DNA from: Manihot esculenta
Taxonomy: Eukaryota > Streptophyta > Magnoliopsida > Malpighiales > Euphorbiaceae
DNA: 64,000 nucleotides
Direction: 5' to 3'
NCBI RefSeq assembly: GCF_001659605.2
Contig: NC_035164.2
Span: forward strand, 12,946,906-13,010,905
A program made the translations under genes and the position numbers. The notes under the pieces are model-generated. The model ran no database searches. It saw nothing but the letters and a program-made list of their open reading frames with translations, and was not told the DNA's origin. Below, piece after piece: positions 47,364 to 59,264 of the stretch. The first letter of the stretch is position 1; the number at the start of each line of letters is the position of its first letter.

Positions 47364-50300
47364 TTATCTCTCTGGCGAGGTGGGAGGATAAATAGTCCTT
47401 AAAGGACTTACATTAGTAGGAACATCCTCGCCTACATTATTTCTATTTACAGCCACATCTGAAGAAAGCTCGGTATCCCTTGGATCAGAGCTCTCAACAT
47501 TAACAACAGGGGCAACCTCTGACCCAAGGTGGAGGTCCTCCTTCTCAGAGTCAGGGTCATCTTCTCTGACCCAAGGACTTCCACGTCCTCCCCCTCTAGC
47601 TCGGATCCCTCTGAGGGAGACCCAGCTGGCCGGCATATGTCCCTCCGGCAATCTCCTCGGGGCATAGGGAAATCATCCTCCCCATACAGCACTGGCTCGC
47701 CATCTGAGTCCACTTCGTACTTGCGAAGCTCGGCCAAAGGAGTATCAGGAGCGTGTCTGGCTTCTCTTAAACCGCGATTGTAGCCGGTCACATACATACG
47801 GAAGGCTTTCTTAAGAATAGCCGATTTCATTTCACCAGAAGCCTTATATTCATCGAGATGTGCTTCACAGGCCTCAGCTACAAATTCCTTAAACTCAGAA
47901 GAGTCCTTATAGTCCTGAAGGTGAGCCTCACAGGCCTGCTCGATCTTCCTTTTCAGCTCGTCAGACTCCTGATACTCCGCTATACATTGTTCGCGCACCA
48001 GCGAAGCCTTGTCCTCACCATGTTTTACTACCTTGAGCAGGGCTAAACACTTACTTTCCAGGGTCCTGACTTCATGGTTGAGCTGTTGATGGCGAAGCTT
48101 GAGCTCTTCAGCCGATGAAGCCAGGTCTCTGATATGATCAAAGCTCGTACTCAATTCCTGCTCAAGGACCTTCACCCGAGCTAGGGCCATTTCCTTCTGA
48201 GCCTTCACTTCCTTCAGCTGAGCTTGAAGCTCTTCAAAATCAGCCTTTAAGGCCTCATATTGTTGCTGGACCTCAGCTTTTTGCCTCACGGCCTCATCCC
48301 TTTCGCTAAGGGCCTCCGTCATAGAGGACAGCTGCTTCAAAACTTCTTTACAACGAACCTCCACTGCAGCTGCCCTCTCATCAGACGCTTTGAGAACCCT
48401 GCGAGCTTGAGACAACTCTGCTTCTAAAGACTTGGTATGCTCTGCTGACTCAGTCGCCTTCTCATCAGCCTTTTTAAAGGCCTCTAGCGCAGAATGCAAC
48501 TCCACCTGGAGGGACTGGATCTGCTCCCGAGCGGCTACTAGATTACCCCTCGCGTCATTGGCTGCAGATAAGTTCTCCTCCAGACGCGCCTCTTCAATCC
48601 GGCGGTCTACAGACTCCTGGAGGGAGCGATCACGGACGTCCACCTCCATAAAGAGGCCCGTCACCTAGTACGGAAGAACAACTGTCAAGAAAAGGAAACA
48701 AAGCAAACTGAAAAGAAGTGAAAAAAGTAATTTACCATTAGAAGCATTTCCTTGATCGTGGATCCGAGCTCCTCACGAGAGCGAGATCGGAAGGATGCTT
48801 GCTCCTTGGTAGAGCTGGCTAAGAGACCAGTCAGGGCAAGAAGGCGTGGATCCGAGGCCTCTGTGATTCCGCCGAACATTCGCTCTCGGAGAAGTTCGGC
48901 AATAGCACTGGCCGGAGACTCGGAGGTAATGCCTGACGCGTTCAGAACATTGTCAGTAAGAGATAATGAAGACATAGCAGAAACACCTTTCTCCTTCCCA
49001 ATGGGAGGAAGAGCTGGAGAAGATCCTGCAGCAGTCCTGGACTTCTTCCGAGCAGGAGACGGGGCAGATGTTCCGGAGGGGGCTGGACGCTTGTCCCCGG
49101 TCTTTGATGAAATGCCCTCAGATCCCTCAGGCTCAGTCCTCGCAGGGGCAGGGGCATCTTGAGCAGAAACCTCTGAGATTTGGTCATCTAGGAGGATGAT
49201 CTCCATCCCTGTCCCAGAGGCCTCCTTGTCTTCAGTAGCAGGGGATTTAGATTTTCCCCCTGGCACACCCCCAGGAGAATGGGCAATACCCTGCTCCACT
49301 TGTTCAGCACCTTGGGTCTGCTCCACAATAGCTAGGGAGGCTTCCCTCACGACCTCTGAGGAGGCTGGAGCAGATCTAGACCCTTCAGCAGGCCTCGAAG
49401 TTGATCTCGATCCACCTCGGCTAGACAGCCGAGATGACTTGGTGCTGCGAGAGCTCGGCTTCGAAGCTCTAGAAGAAGCTTTGGTGGGAGGTCGGCTAAC
49501 CTTCTTGGAGGAAGCAGCTTGAACCATCTCCGCAGCAATCTCAGTCACTGAACGCCCATTCCCAAAGGCGTCGAAAATGGCATGCATATTATCCCGAGAC
49601 AGGACAAAGTTCTTGGGGAACTTGATGTCATCCATTTTTACCTCAGAAGCTGCAAAAGAAACGAAATTATAAAGAATCAGCATACTTTCCGATATTATGA
49701 GCAAAGAAGAAACAGAATAGTCGGACGAGGCATTATACCCGTGTCCCGGATATCCCTAAGATTGGACGCGAACATACACTTCTCGACGTCATACTTCCTC
49801 TCAACGGAAGTCAGTCGAAGCAGCCCGACCTGCTCAATAAGACTCAATTGGGGCAGCTCGTTGCAACCCGGAAAGATCTCCCCCCAACTTAGATCCACCT
49901 CCCACGTTCGGGCAGACCCTAATTTTAACTCCGCCACAAGGAAGTTCTCTACCCATCCCTTTATGGAGTCCTTGTACCCCGTGAAAAGAGATAACCCACT
50001 ACGAGGGGAAAAATAATAGAAATTTTGAACCGCCCTAACCAGACGGAAAAAAGTGACAAACAGACAGGCCGTAGGTGTAAAACCCCAACTCAGGCAGATA
50101 GACTCAAAACAGGACATGAACAAAATGGAGTTTGGGGATAACATCCGAGGAGTTACCCCGAAGTATTCAAAGACCTCAATAAAGAAAGGGGTAAAAGGAA
50201 ACAGTAGACCGAATTCTCTCTGCTTCAAGAAAAACACTATACGACGACCCTCTTAGGGATCCACCAAACCCGGAGGGGGAGGGTAAGGAAGGACTATCCT

Positions 50301-50432
50301 TTCATTTGAAAGAGGTGCTCGAATGAGATACAGCGGAGCATCTAAAAATCTCTGGGAAATATACTTAGTTATGTTGGAGGGTGTAATATGCGACTCAAGG
50401 TTAACAATATCAGGAAGCTTTGAACTTGCCAT
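47364..50432 (-). pseudogene. Antisense accessory gene of element E, copy 1 (Transposase_28-like N-terminus plus coiled coil)
   Basis: Three exons are inferred on the minus strand: about 50432-49739, 49649-48736 and 48664 downward, with GT-AG introns of 89 and 71 bp that keep frame. Exon 1 (from MASSKLPDIV) encodes a domain resembling the Pfam family called putative gypsy-type transposon (Transposase_28): FGLLFPFTPFFIEVFEYFGV, TPRMLSPNSILFMSCFE, GFTPTACLFVTFF, KGWVENFLVAEL. Exon 2 is Ser/Arg-rich with basic clusters. Exon 3 is a long coiled coil (about 48640-47800). One TAA (50253-50255) breaks exon 1, and a frameshift near 47570 diverts the acidic C-terminus, whose original end is probably at 47364. 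Such antisense genes occur in Tat relatives; their role is unknown. Confidence 0.75.
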
Positions 50433-50657
50433 GGAAGAACAAGGAAGCGTACCTGAGAACACAATGGGGTGAAAAATGCAGAAGGAGTTGCAGGAAGACA
50501 GAGAGCAGAAAAGAGCTAGTTTCTTCAGAAGACAGAAGGAATTCGAGATGAAAGGCAATAATGAGACGGAACGTTGATCTGAACAATTTTGTCTTGGAGC
50601 GGCGCGATCATTAATTACTCTCGAAGTTTACCCTCTCAACGGTTAGATAAATAACCG

Positions 50658-50930
50658 GTGAGAAGGTAAAGGGGCAAAAAGATAATCGCTGGGCTTCTCC
50701 ACATCCGTCAAGGGCCAGATCCGTGATTACAGCCCATCAATCAAAAGCCCATTCGCCACATACATAATACAAGCCCAACTCGCCAGTCAGAGCAACTTAG
50801 CCCGCAAGAACAACTCAACCTGCAAAATTCACCACTTCACCACCTCCATGGTAAATACCAAGGAAACAGAGAGGCAAGTCATGAAAAGACTCAAAAGTAC
50901 AAGCAAATGGGAGCATGATAAAGGTCAGAC
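50658..50930 (+). repeat. Relic PPT and LTR start inside element E
   Basis: GGTGAGAAGGTAAAGGGGCA (50658) resembles the element's true PPT (CGAGAAGGTGAAGGGGCAAT at 52759). It is followed by GATAATCGCTGGGCTTCTCC, which resembles the true LTR start TGATGACCGCTGGATTTCTT. Similarity continues loosely for about 150 bp and then fades. I read it as the remains of the 3' end of a related element captured inside E. Confidence 0.6.
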
Positions 50931-51696
50931 TTGCTCATCGTTTAAAAAGTTATAAGATTTGCCTTATCGTTATTGAACAAAGGCTGCGAGATCGGAAAGA
51001 GGCGATAAGGGCACCTCGGAATCATACAGAGCTGAGAGCTCAGAAATCAACTCAAGGATTAAAGACCGAGCTCACAGGTCGGATTAGTCCAGCTCGAAAA
51101 ACATAACTTGAGAGCTCGGTCGGCTAAAGGAGGCTCAAAGCTCAATCCATCAAGTAAAGACCGAGCTCACGGGTCGGTTAGTCAAGCTCGAAAAAGTAAA
51201 TCGACCGTCCAGTTGGTTAAGTAGGCCCGAAGCTCGGCTCATCGACTAAAAGCAAGAGTTCGCGAAATATGGTCAGTTCAGCTCGGAAAAAATGAAACAA
51301 AATTTAGTTGGCTAAAGCTACGAAGAAAAGCAGTATCAGTACTTCATCCATGACAGAGAAAGAACAAGTACGAGTAAAAAACAAGAATTTCATTAAAAGA
51401 AAAGTACATTACAACACGTTACAAAGGCCTACACTACGGGATGAAAGACTATCCTTAAAGGATTTACATAACCACATACATCATCATCAACGTTTACATC
51501 ACTGACATCTGCCCTACTATCTTAGTCTTAATTCCGGGGACTATCCTAGTACGAAAAGCGAGCTCTACAGGTCGGCTGAGCTCTGTCTCGTTATTATAGG
51601 AGAACTGAACAAGTTGATTCCCATAAGCATTTCTCACTGTTCCCCTAGGCAAACGTTCGGTTACCCAAGTGTGATGCACGGTACATTCGGACAAGC
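50931..51696. other. Spacer between the two antisense gene copies
   Basis: Repeated GAGCTC/AGCTCG-rich boxes (51010-51260), similar in style to 46900-46970. At 51385-51515 lies a segment matching the 3' flank of antisense copy 1 (compare 47335-47460). No credible gene; small frames on both strands look random. Confidence 0.55.
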
Positions 51697-52533
51697 TCAG
51701 ATATTATATGCCGGCCGTGCACCACACATGAAAAACATAAGTCTTCGAGTTACGGCACCGAAGAGATCACAAAGCATACGTTCGAAGAAATCGCTGGAGA
51801 CTTGACTGAGCGCAGCTGATCTCAGTCCCTCATAACGTAAGCACCCCACACTGAAGGAAACAATAAGCTGATCTTTCTCGCCACTTCCATTTATATCAAA
51901 AGAAGATAACAGGGGCATCGGATAAATTTCTTTCTCCCTCTTGAGGGAAGGCAAAGTTAGAGTAAACTCCCCAACAGCCCAGAACCTCTTTGGAGCCCGG
52001 ACAACAAACAGAGGAGGAGGTCGGCCAGACGACCTGGGAAAAACAGTCTCAGCAGCTTGCCGAATAGTCCCACCCATCGGCCGCCCTACCAGAAGGATCT
52101 CCAAAGCACCGTCCAGACTCCTTAGAGGTAACATCAAATTTTCAAGAATTTTGAACTGACCCATTCTTATCTCAGGTACTGCAAAAAGTTTCAAAACAGA
52201 GACAAGTCAGAAACAATTCTCCATCAAGATGATAAAAGCAAGATTAAAACAAACCTCTGGGGTAACAAAGTAATACAAACTCAAGCTCACCTTATTCCGT
52301 TTGAAGAAGGCGTCAAATGGATCCTTTGCAGATAAAACAGAATAATCAGAACAATCTCGCTGGAGGAAAGAAGCAGACAGAGAAACGGAAAGGAAGAACC
52401 TCTTGTTCCAGCAGAGGATTTGAGAATGAAGAAAAGTTAGCGTTGATATATACCCAGAGCCTGAGGCCTTAGCATGGAGCAGAGCTATGCTAGACTCTAA
52501 GCTAACGGTGTCAGAATTTTAAAAGATAGTCAT
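51697..52533 (-). pseudogene. Antisense accessory gene of element E, copy 2, truncated
   Basis: The longest open part encodes about 165 aa (52194-51697) starting just after an acceptor-like CTTTTTGCAG. Its first codons (PEIRMGQFK) correspond to the exon 2 start of copy 1 (SEVKMDDIKF). Upstream, from ATG 52533, a degenerate exon 1 has a stop after four codons but retains DTVSLESSI, comparable to DIVNLESHI of copy 1, and ends near KDPFDAFFKRNK before a GT. The Transposase_28-like domain, Ser/Arg region and coiled coil are not recognisable. The 165-aa stretch itself matches nothing I know. It is probably a diverged, shortened paralogue. Confidence 0.5.
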
Positions 52534-52756
52534 GGAAAAGGAAAGAAAGGACATGTCTATATAATGATGACAGGAAAGCAAAGACAGCAAAGAACACGAA
52601 GAATGGAGAAAAGCCAGAAGGGGGAAAGAGCAGATAGGATTCGGAAACTGCACAACGACAGAAAGATGAAAGGATGTTATTAAGGCACCTGAACACGAAC
52701 AGGCGCGGTCATAATGGTTCTTGATATTCACCCCCTCGGCAGTGGGAGCAATAACT

Positions 52757-52778
52757 ACCGAGAAGGTGAAGGGGCAAT
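52757..52778 (+). other. Polypurine tract of element E
   Basis: ACCGAGAAGGTGAAGGGGCA then AT immediately before the LTR start TGATGACC. Confidence 0.8.
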
Positions 52779-53272
52779 TGATGACCGCTGGATTTCTTCA
52801 TCCCGGATCAGGGGCTTGACCACAGCCAAAGGCCCATAACGTAGAGGCCCACACACCTGATATGCACAACAAGCCTGGCTCATTCAACCTTCAAGGCCGG
52901 GCTCAACCAAGCTTCTTCACTCAGATCGGCCCAGTCCGCGACCAGCAGGCCCTCTCCTCTCAGGCTCAGCGTCCGGCCCCACTCTCGGCCCAGCCCAGTA
53001 TCCAGAGCCATACTCAGACAGCCTAGCAGATTCGCTCGAGCGTACGCACGGGGAGAATCAGAGGCCGTTACGCATGGAGCAGGCGGCTGATACCCTCGTA
53101 CGCCGAATCTGTATGTCAGAGACGCGTGTCCCAATCATGGAGAGGCCTTTACACGTCACCAGCAAGCATAGCGAAATGGATAAAAGGGGAGTCCCCTCCC
53201 CAGAAAGTTCAAGTTTATTTTTCAATACAAAAACCCTTGTAAAACCCTATTCTATTGGATCTCATATCATCA
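52779..53272 (+). repeat. 3' LTR of element E
   Basis: 494 bp, nearly identical to 42421-42915; one base is missing in GTACGCCGAATC relative to the 5' LTR. It ends CATATCATCA and is followed by the target duplication ATAAA. Confidence 0.95.
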
Positions 53273-53564
53273 ATAAACATACTTGTTATCTATTAGCAAT
53301 CATTTATTTAAATGTTCAATTAAAATAAAACTTTAATTGTTTACTTTAATTAGTTTGAAGTCATGAATATTAAAAAAGAAACGATGGAGCGCAAAATAAA
53401 CAACAGTACCTAAACATTAAAAAGGAAATGATGGTCGCAAAATAAACAACCGTACCTTTCTTACCCCAATATATTATACTCATACATTTTAAACAAAATA
53501 TAATAATTATTAGTAATTATTTATTCAAATATTCAATTAAAATAAAACTTGTTTAATTAGTTTA
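53273..53564. repeat. AT-rich satellite array, right edge
   Basis: 292 bp of satellite monomers, including one short joined unit, up to the LTR of element F. The array does not reappear to the right within the window. Confidence 0.92.
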
Positions 53565-54780
53565 TGATAATATGCATAATTATGCAACTTTAATATTACA
53601 AATTATCTAGATATTGAGTTTGATTTCATTTAAAACAGATTGATTTGTTTAAATTTCGTTATCTTGGTAGGATTGGAGGATAATAAGAAAAATCCAATTG
53701 GGAACCCACATTCTGAGATAAAAGGTGGCTACAATCAAATTCATAAAAGGATACTCTAGATAAGCTGTGTTATGAACTGCGTTATGGGTACAAGCATACT
53801 TGACAAACAAAGCCAGCTTCAAACCCGGGAATCAAACAGATAAATCTTATCTGCCAAACTGTACTCAATTTTGATTTTAGATACTTATATTTGGGTTAGG
53901 ACTCTTAGCACTATAAAAGGGGGCATTCTGATGTATTTGAGATATCTCATCTTACCTTTCATCTCCTATTTTTAGCCATGAACTTGTGTGGCTAAATTTC
54001 TCCTTTCAGTTAGAGGATAATTAAAAGTTCCAGTTAAACGGGTTGTGAGATTGATGTAATTTTATAGTTTTCTCAATTATTAGTATTTATATTATTCCTG
54101 CATTTATTGCTTAATATCATTATGTGGGTTGTTGCATTAAGGCGCCATTGCTCAATTGATAGAATGGTAGACTGCTATTCAGGTTAGTTAAATCCGTAAT
54201 TGTTTAACTAAACTGAAATAAGTAGTGAATTAGGTTGCGTAAGGCCTTCATAAGGAATAATATAATCTAACTTAAATAAACCGAGCGTCTCGCGTTTGTT
54301 AGTTAGAATCAGGTCCTTTTAATTCTTAATGCAATAATTGGATTAAATTCTAGGAGCGTCTCCTATGGTTGTCCAAGAGTTAGGACTAGTTAACGAACGT
54401 CTCTTAACTAGTTTAAAATTAAGAAAGGATTGGATACCTGAAGCGTCTTCGATATCTATAACTGGTTTATTAATTAAATTGAGATTATTTTGTATCCGTG
54501 ATCAACCCATAAAAACTGGAACTAAAATTATTCCTTTAACTGAATCTGTCTTATCTTGATTCTCTCTTTTAAAATTGGTTCTTCTTTTAAATTGATTTTA
54601 TTTATTCCTTTATATTCAAAACCCCCCCATTTTATTTTATTTTGTTTTATTTTATTTTATTTTATTTTATTCAATAGAATTAATCTATTTAACCAGTCTC
54701 TGTGGATCGACCTTGCTTACCATTATCACAAATTTTATTTTAAAGCAGGAATTTATTTTTGGTGGTTTCGACGCCCATCA
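53565..54780 (+). repeat. 5' LTR of element F
   Basis: TGATAATATGCATAATTATG...GACGCCCATCA, 1216 bp. It includes a TTTTA microsatellite (about 54637-54672) and the TGTGGATCGACC stretch near its 3' end that is typical of Athila LTRs. Confidence 0.94.
53911..53920 (+). promoter_or_regulatory. TATA box in LTR of element F
   Basis: CTATAAAAGG followed by GGGCATTCTG; conserved in the 3' LTR near 59611-59620. Confidence 0.65.
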
Positions 54781-54785
54781 AATTT

Positions 54786-54803
54786 TGGCGCCGTTGCCGG
54801 GGA
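54786..54803 (+). other. Primer binding site of element F (tRNA-Asp type)
   Basis: TGGCGCCGTTGCCGGGGA, 5 bp after the LTR end; identical to the sites of B and G although the LTRs differ. Confidence 0.87.
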
Positions 54804-54836
54804 CTGGTTCTAAATTGTTTTATTAATTCTTCTTGA

Positions 54837-57557
54837 ATGACACGTTCTAATTTTGCAGGTAGACTTGAGTTCAACCCAGAAATTGAGAAAACCGCAAGAA
54901 AACTGAGAAAAGAGGCTAAACAACGAAACATAGACCTCTCATCATCCAGCATTGAGGAACAACTCCCTATTGAAGCACAGGTTGCTGCACTTGAAGAGGA
55001 GATCACGGTTGAAGAACAGGTTGTTGTCGACGAACAGGTCGTGGGCACAGAGAAAACAGCATCTGACCCGGACGATACCTCTGGTGAATCTAACATGAAA
55101 GAGCAAATGGCTGAAGAACAACCAATACAGGATGTTGACAATGTGGATGACCCTCAACCCCTTTGCATCGTGTATCCTGCACTAAATGCACCACTTGAGC
55201 TGAAATCAGGATTAATTCACCTCCTTCCCATCTTTAGTAGAATTGAAAGGGAAGATCCTCATAGACATTTGAAAGAGTTCCATGTGATATGCTCCAGCAT
55301 GAGACCACAAGGAGTTACAGAAGAACAAATCAAGATAAGGGCATTTCCTTTTTCTTTAGCTGACAATGCAAAAGACTAGTTGTACTACCTACCTCCGGGT
55401 TCAGTCACTACATGGGGAGAAATGGTAAAATTATTTTTAGATCGATTCTTTCCCGTTTCTAGAGCATCTACAATAAGAAGAGAAATATCAGGAATTAAGC
55501 AAAAGGAAACAGAAACTCTCCATGACTATTAGGAGAGATTTAAACGTCTATGTGCTAGCAGTCCTAGGCATGAAATCTCAGATAAACAACTTATGCTTCA
55601 TTTTTATGAGGGACTCACAACCATGGAAAGACGTATGATAGATGCTGCAAGTGGCGGTGCGATACGCAAAAGAACACCCCGAGAAGCTAGGGAATTAATA
55701 TCTACGATGGCTGCAAATTCACAACAATTTGTACCTGTACAAGACTCTCATAGGAGAGTTTCTGAGGTAAGCAATTATTCTGTTGAGTCTAAACTTTCTC
55801 ATCTGACCACTTTAGTTGAAAATCTTGTTGCAGAGAAGGTACAACAAGCCAAAGCTTGTGGAATTTGCGCTAATACGAGTCATCCCACTGATATGTGCCC
55901 ATCACTTCAAGAGGATGACCAGCATGTGGATGCTGTCAATGGGTTCCTAGGTCCTCCACAAAAAGAGTACGATCCTTTCTCAAATACATATAACCCAGGA
56001 TGGCGAAACCACCCAAATTTTAGCTATAAACAGCAAAATTTTCAAAGCTATCAACCTAAACAATTTCAGCAACAAGTGTCTTCAACTAATACAGGTATGT
56101 CCTTGGAAGATATTGTTAAAAGTTTGGCAACTAATACTCAACAATTTCAACAGGAGACCCGGATGAGTATTCGCAATTTGGAAACACAAATCAGTCAATT
56201 GGCAGTATCGGTGAACAAATTGGAAAATCAAGGTAAATTGCCTTCTCAGACCACAGTGAACCCTAAGCAGAATGTATGTGCCGTTACACTCAGAAGTGAA
56301 AAAGAACTGCAGGACGATCCTCGTCAGGTAAGTCTCGGGCACAACAATCCTCATCAGGTAAGTCGTGGGCACAATCGCAGTACAAATTTGGAAACTGAGA
56401 TGATCGTACCTGAACAAGACAAATCAGCTTCAACACCTGAGCAATCTGAACCTCTGATAATTAAACCTCCTTTTCCTCAGAGATTAGCTAGGTCCAAACA
56501 AGAGAAAGAAGAAAAGGAGACCCTTGAGACATTTCGTAATGTAGAAGTCAATATACCTTTACTTGATGCAATTAAACAGGTACCTCACTATGCGAAGTTC
56601 TTAAAGGAATTATGTACAAATAAAAGAAAGCTGGTAGGCTACCAAAAGGTTTGTATGGATGAAAAGGTATCTGCCGTTTTTCAAAGTAAAATGCCTACCA
56701 AGTGCAAAGACCAAGGTATGTTCGCTATACCTATTAAAATTGGCAATATTGGTGTGAAAAGAGCAATGTGTGATTTAGGTGCATCAATAAATATCATGCC
56801 GTTATCAGTTTTTCAATCTTTAAATGCTGGTCCATTAAAAGAAACAGGTGTGGTGATTCAATTAGCTGACCGCTCTATTGTTTATCCTGATGGGGTGTTG
56901 GAGAATGTTTTAGTGCAAGTAGATAATTTAATATTCCCTGCTGATTTTTATGTGATTCCTATAGAGGATAATAAATCCTCAATTTCTTCTGATATTTTGC
57001 TAGGGAGACCCTTTTTATCTACTACTAGAACGAAAATAAATGTTTATGCTGGCATTCTCACCATGGAGTTTGATGGGGAAATCATTGAATTTAATGTTTA
57101 TAATGATGTGAAACACCCCAATAATGTTTCTAGTGTGTGTATAGTGGATGCCAGTAAACCTCTAGTTCAGCAAGTGCTTAAATTGGAATATGGAGATGAG
57201 TTGAATACTAAATTTCGTGAGAATTTTGAAAAATCCAGCTCAATAAATATGAAGGAAAATTTTGATTGTTTAAAAGAAGTGGTATATGAATTAAAAGCAA
57301 ATAAACCGTTACACTATATTGCTTCTATTGAGGAACCACCTAATATACATACTAAATTTTTACCTTCTATTGTGCAGGGGATGAAAATAGAGCATAAATC
57401 ACTGTCCGGTCAACCACCTCCATTCATAAATGAGAATCGCACTTCATATAGTTTGAAATTACCATTTGAACAAGTATTTCTTAAGCCATTTTATAAAGGA
57501 TTCAAGGTGGAACCTGCTAAAGAGATCACTTTCAGTGATCCAACACCAATTGTCTGA
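54837..57557 (+). pseudogene. Element F gag-protease fused to the integrase tail, two TAG stops
   Basis: One frame from MTRSNFAGRL. An acidic N-terminus leads to the gag core (PLCIVYPALNAPLELKSG, LIHLLPIFSRIEREDPHRHL) and a first TAG at 55377 in AKD*LYYLPPG, where relatives have Trp. A second TAG at 55530 in DY*ERFKRLC again replaces Trp. From 55593 it is open for 654 aa: canonical CX2CX4HX4C knuckle CGICANTSHPTDMC, the pre-protease block, protease CDLGASIN (Asp about residue 394) and DILLGRPFLSTTRTKINV. The chain then passes in frame to FYKGFKVEPAKEITFSDPTP, which is the C-terminal end of Athila integrase. So everything from RT to the integrase core was removed without breaking the frame. 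Confidence 0.88.
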
Positions 57558-59264
57558 TAGCCATGATATTCAAATAAAGTCTAGCTATGATTATAAACTA
57601 GAACTACTCTTGCCATTCTCTAGTTAGATTTTATTTTATTTATTTATTTATTTATTTATTATTTTTTTTTTTTTAAAAAGTTACAGGGATATATTTGTGT
57701 TTTTTGTTATGCCCATAACTAGCCATATGATGAGTAAAAAATATATATTTTTTTTTCTGTTTTGATCTTTGTTTATTTCTGTTCTATTTGTTTTATTTTT
57801 TTTTCTTTTCCAGTCGTCAGTGTTATACAGGTCTATAATTTTTTTTTTATTTTTATTTTTTTTTATTTTTTTGTTTGTAGGAGGTAGTATTAGAGTTGGT
57901 TTTCCTTTTTACTATTTATTTATTTATTACTCTTCCTAAACCTAACTCAATTTTCTCCTCTCTCACTTATAGTAGCCGCACATCATATACTTTCATGGCA
58001 TCTAAACGCATATCCTCCTCCACCACTGATAGCCGCGAGCTCGCACCTTCAATGGGCACAACCCGTCACATGACATCCTTCTGGGTCATATTCTGAACTC
58101 TATTCTTATTAATTTATTTATTTATTTTTGTTGTGACCTAAGTGTGGGGGGAATAGTTGAAGGTATATATGCTTTGGCTGTTTTTTTTTATCACATTGAG
58201 GACATTGTGATCCAAGTGTGGGGGAGAGTCTTTCACTTGTTTTTGTTTTAATTGTTCTTTTTGTTTTATTTGATTTGTTTATCTGCCTAAAGGAAAAAAT
58301 AATAATAATAAAAAAAAGGTTTAAAAAATTAAAAATAAAAAATAAAATAAAAGTTGACTTTCAGAGTTAAATTGAATTATTTTAGGTAGCTGGCATAAAT
58401 ATCATTCTCTTATCTTTTTATGCAGATCATTAAGAGATTCTAGCATTTTCTTTATGGTTTGAAATGTGCAAACTAATGTTTAAGTGAATTAATATTGCTT
58501 GATAAAAGACCAATAGTGCATTCTGAAATTCTACTTTAACCTGCTGCAGTGAGTCTTGATACTACTATCCAGGGAACTAAGTTAGAAAAAAAAATATTAT
58601 TATTAATTTCTTTTTGAGTGGTTTACCAACATTAACTGGTTCAAATGGTACGGCATTTGAATCCCTTAAGCAAGGGATGTCTCTTGTGGATGGAAAAAGT
58701 TAGTGGTTGGGAGAATTATACCCCATAGGGGCCGTCAATAATTCGAAACATACCACTAATAATATGGTTTACCATCACTGGTTGGTTTGGGTGGGTCGGG
58801 CCCATTCCCCTTAAATAAGGGATGTCCCTTGTGAATGGAGAAAATCAGTGTTGGGAGAGTATACCCTCATAGGAGCCGAAAAAATCTCGAACCAAAACCA
58901 TAGGAAGAAAAAAAATAAAAAAATAAAAAAAATAAAAAGTGGATTCCTGGTTCCCTGGTAAAAATTATAATTTTAAAAGACTTTCTTAGTTGATTGGGTA
59001 TATGTTTCTTTATGCACTAATTTAAGAATTTGATGGAACTTAATTGCATGATGACATATTAAGTTTGCTACATTTCAGCTTTTGAAGATTGTGTTGGTAT
59101 TTCTTTTATGATTTGTATACATTGATGAGATTTTGCTGTGAAATGCGGGTTATTTGAAATAAGTTGAGTTAACTTTGTGAGCCATTGATTATGGGTAGTT
59201 TTTTGGGTTTTTTCTGTTAATGAGTACATACTTGAGGGCAAGTCTGATCTAAGTGTGGGGGATT
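57558..59264 (+). other. 3' noncoding region of element F
   Basis: AT-rich, with long T and TTTA runs (57628-57680, 57838-57875) and three GTGTGGGGG boxes (about 58142, 58213, 59252), the last being the working PPT. At 58617-58915 an imperfect duplication of about 150 bp occurs (GGTTTACCA..CACTGGTT.., AAGGGATGTC, ACCATA), the two halves about 80 percent alike by eye. A 66-aa frame at 57896-58096 starts in U-rich sequence and was not accepted. Confidence 0.7.
59251..59264 (+). other. Polypurine tract of element F
   Basis: AAGTGTGGGGGATT precedes the 3' LTR start TGATAATATG. Confidence 0.8.

Larger units (their letters stand above)
42421..53272 (+). mobile_element. Element E: Tat-lineage LTR retrotransposon with antisense accessory genes
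   Basis: A complete 10,852-bp insertion with 5-bp target duplication ATAAA (42416-42420, 53273-53277). Order: 5' LTR, primer site, gag, deletion junction, integrase, eight 113-bp tandem repeats, antisense gene copy 1, relic LTR, antisense gene copy 2, PPT, 3' LTR. LTRs of 495 and 494 bp differ by about eight substitutions and a 1-bp indel. Short LTRs, the gag type and antisense extra frames between integrase and the 3' LTR fit the Tat lineage (relatives such as Grande and Retand). It lacks the gag knuckle, PR, RT and RNase H, so it is non-autonomous. Confidence 0.93.

Noticed and set aside
47447..48664. Host coiled-coil gene on the minus strand
   Set aside because: It lies wholly between the LTRs and target duplications of E and fits the antisense gene of Tat elements.
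49196..49522. Plus-strand frames over 48752-49522
   Set aside because: Shadows of exon 2 of the antisense gene, produced by its Ser/Arg codon bias.
54135..54190. tRNA-like stretch GGCGCCATTGCTCAATTGAT in the LTR of F
   Set aside because: No acceptor stem, TPsiC arm or cloverleaf could be formed by eye, and it is repeated as part of the LTR.
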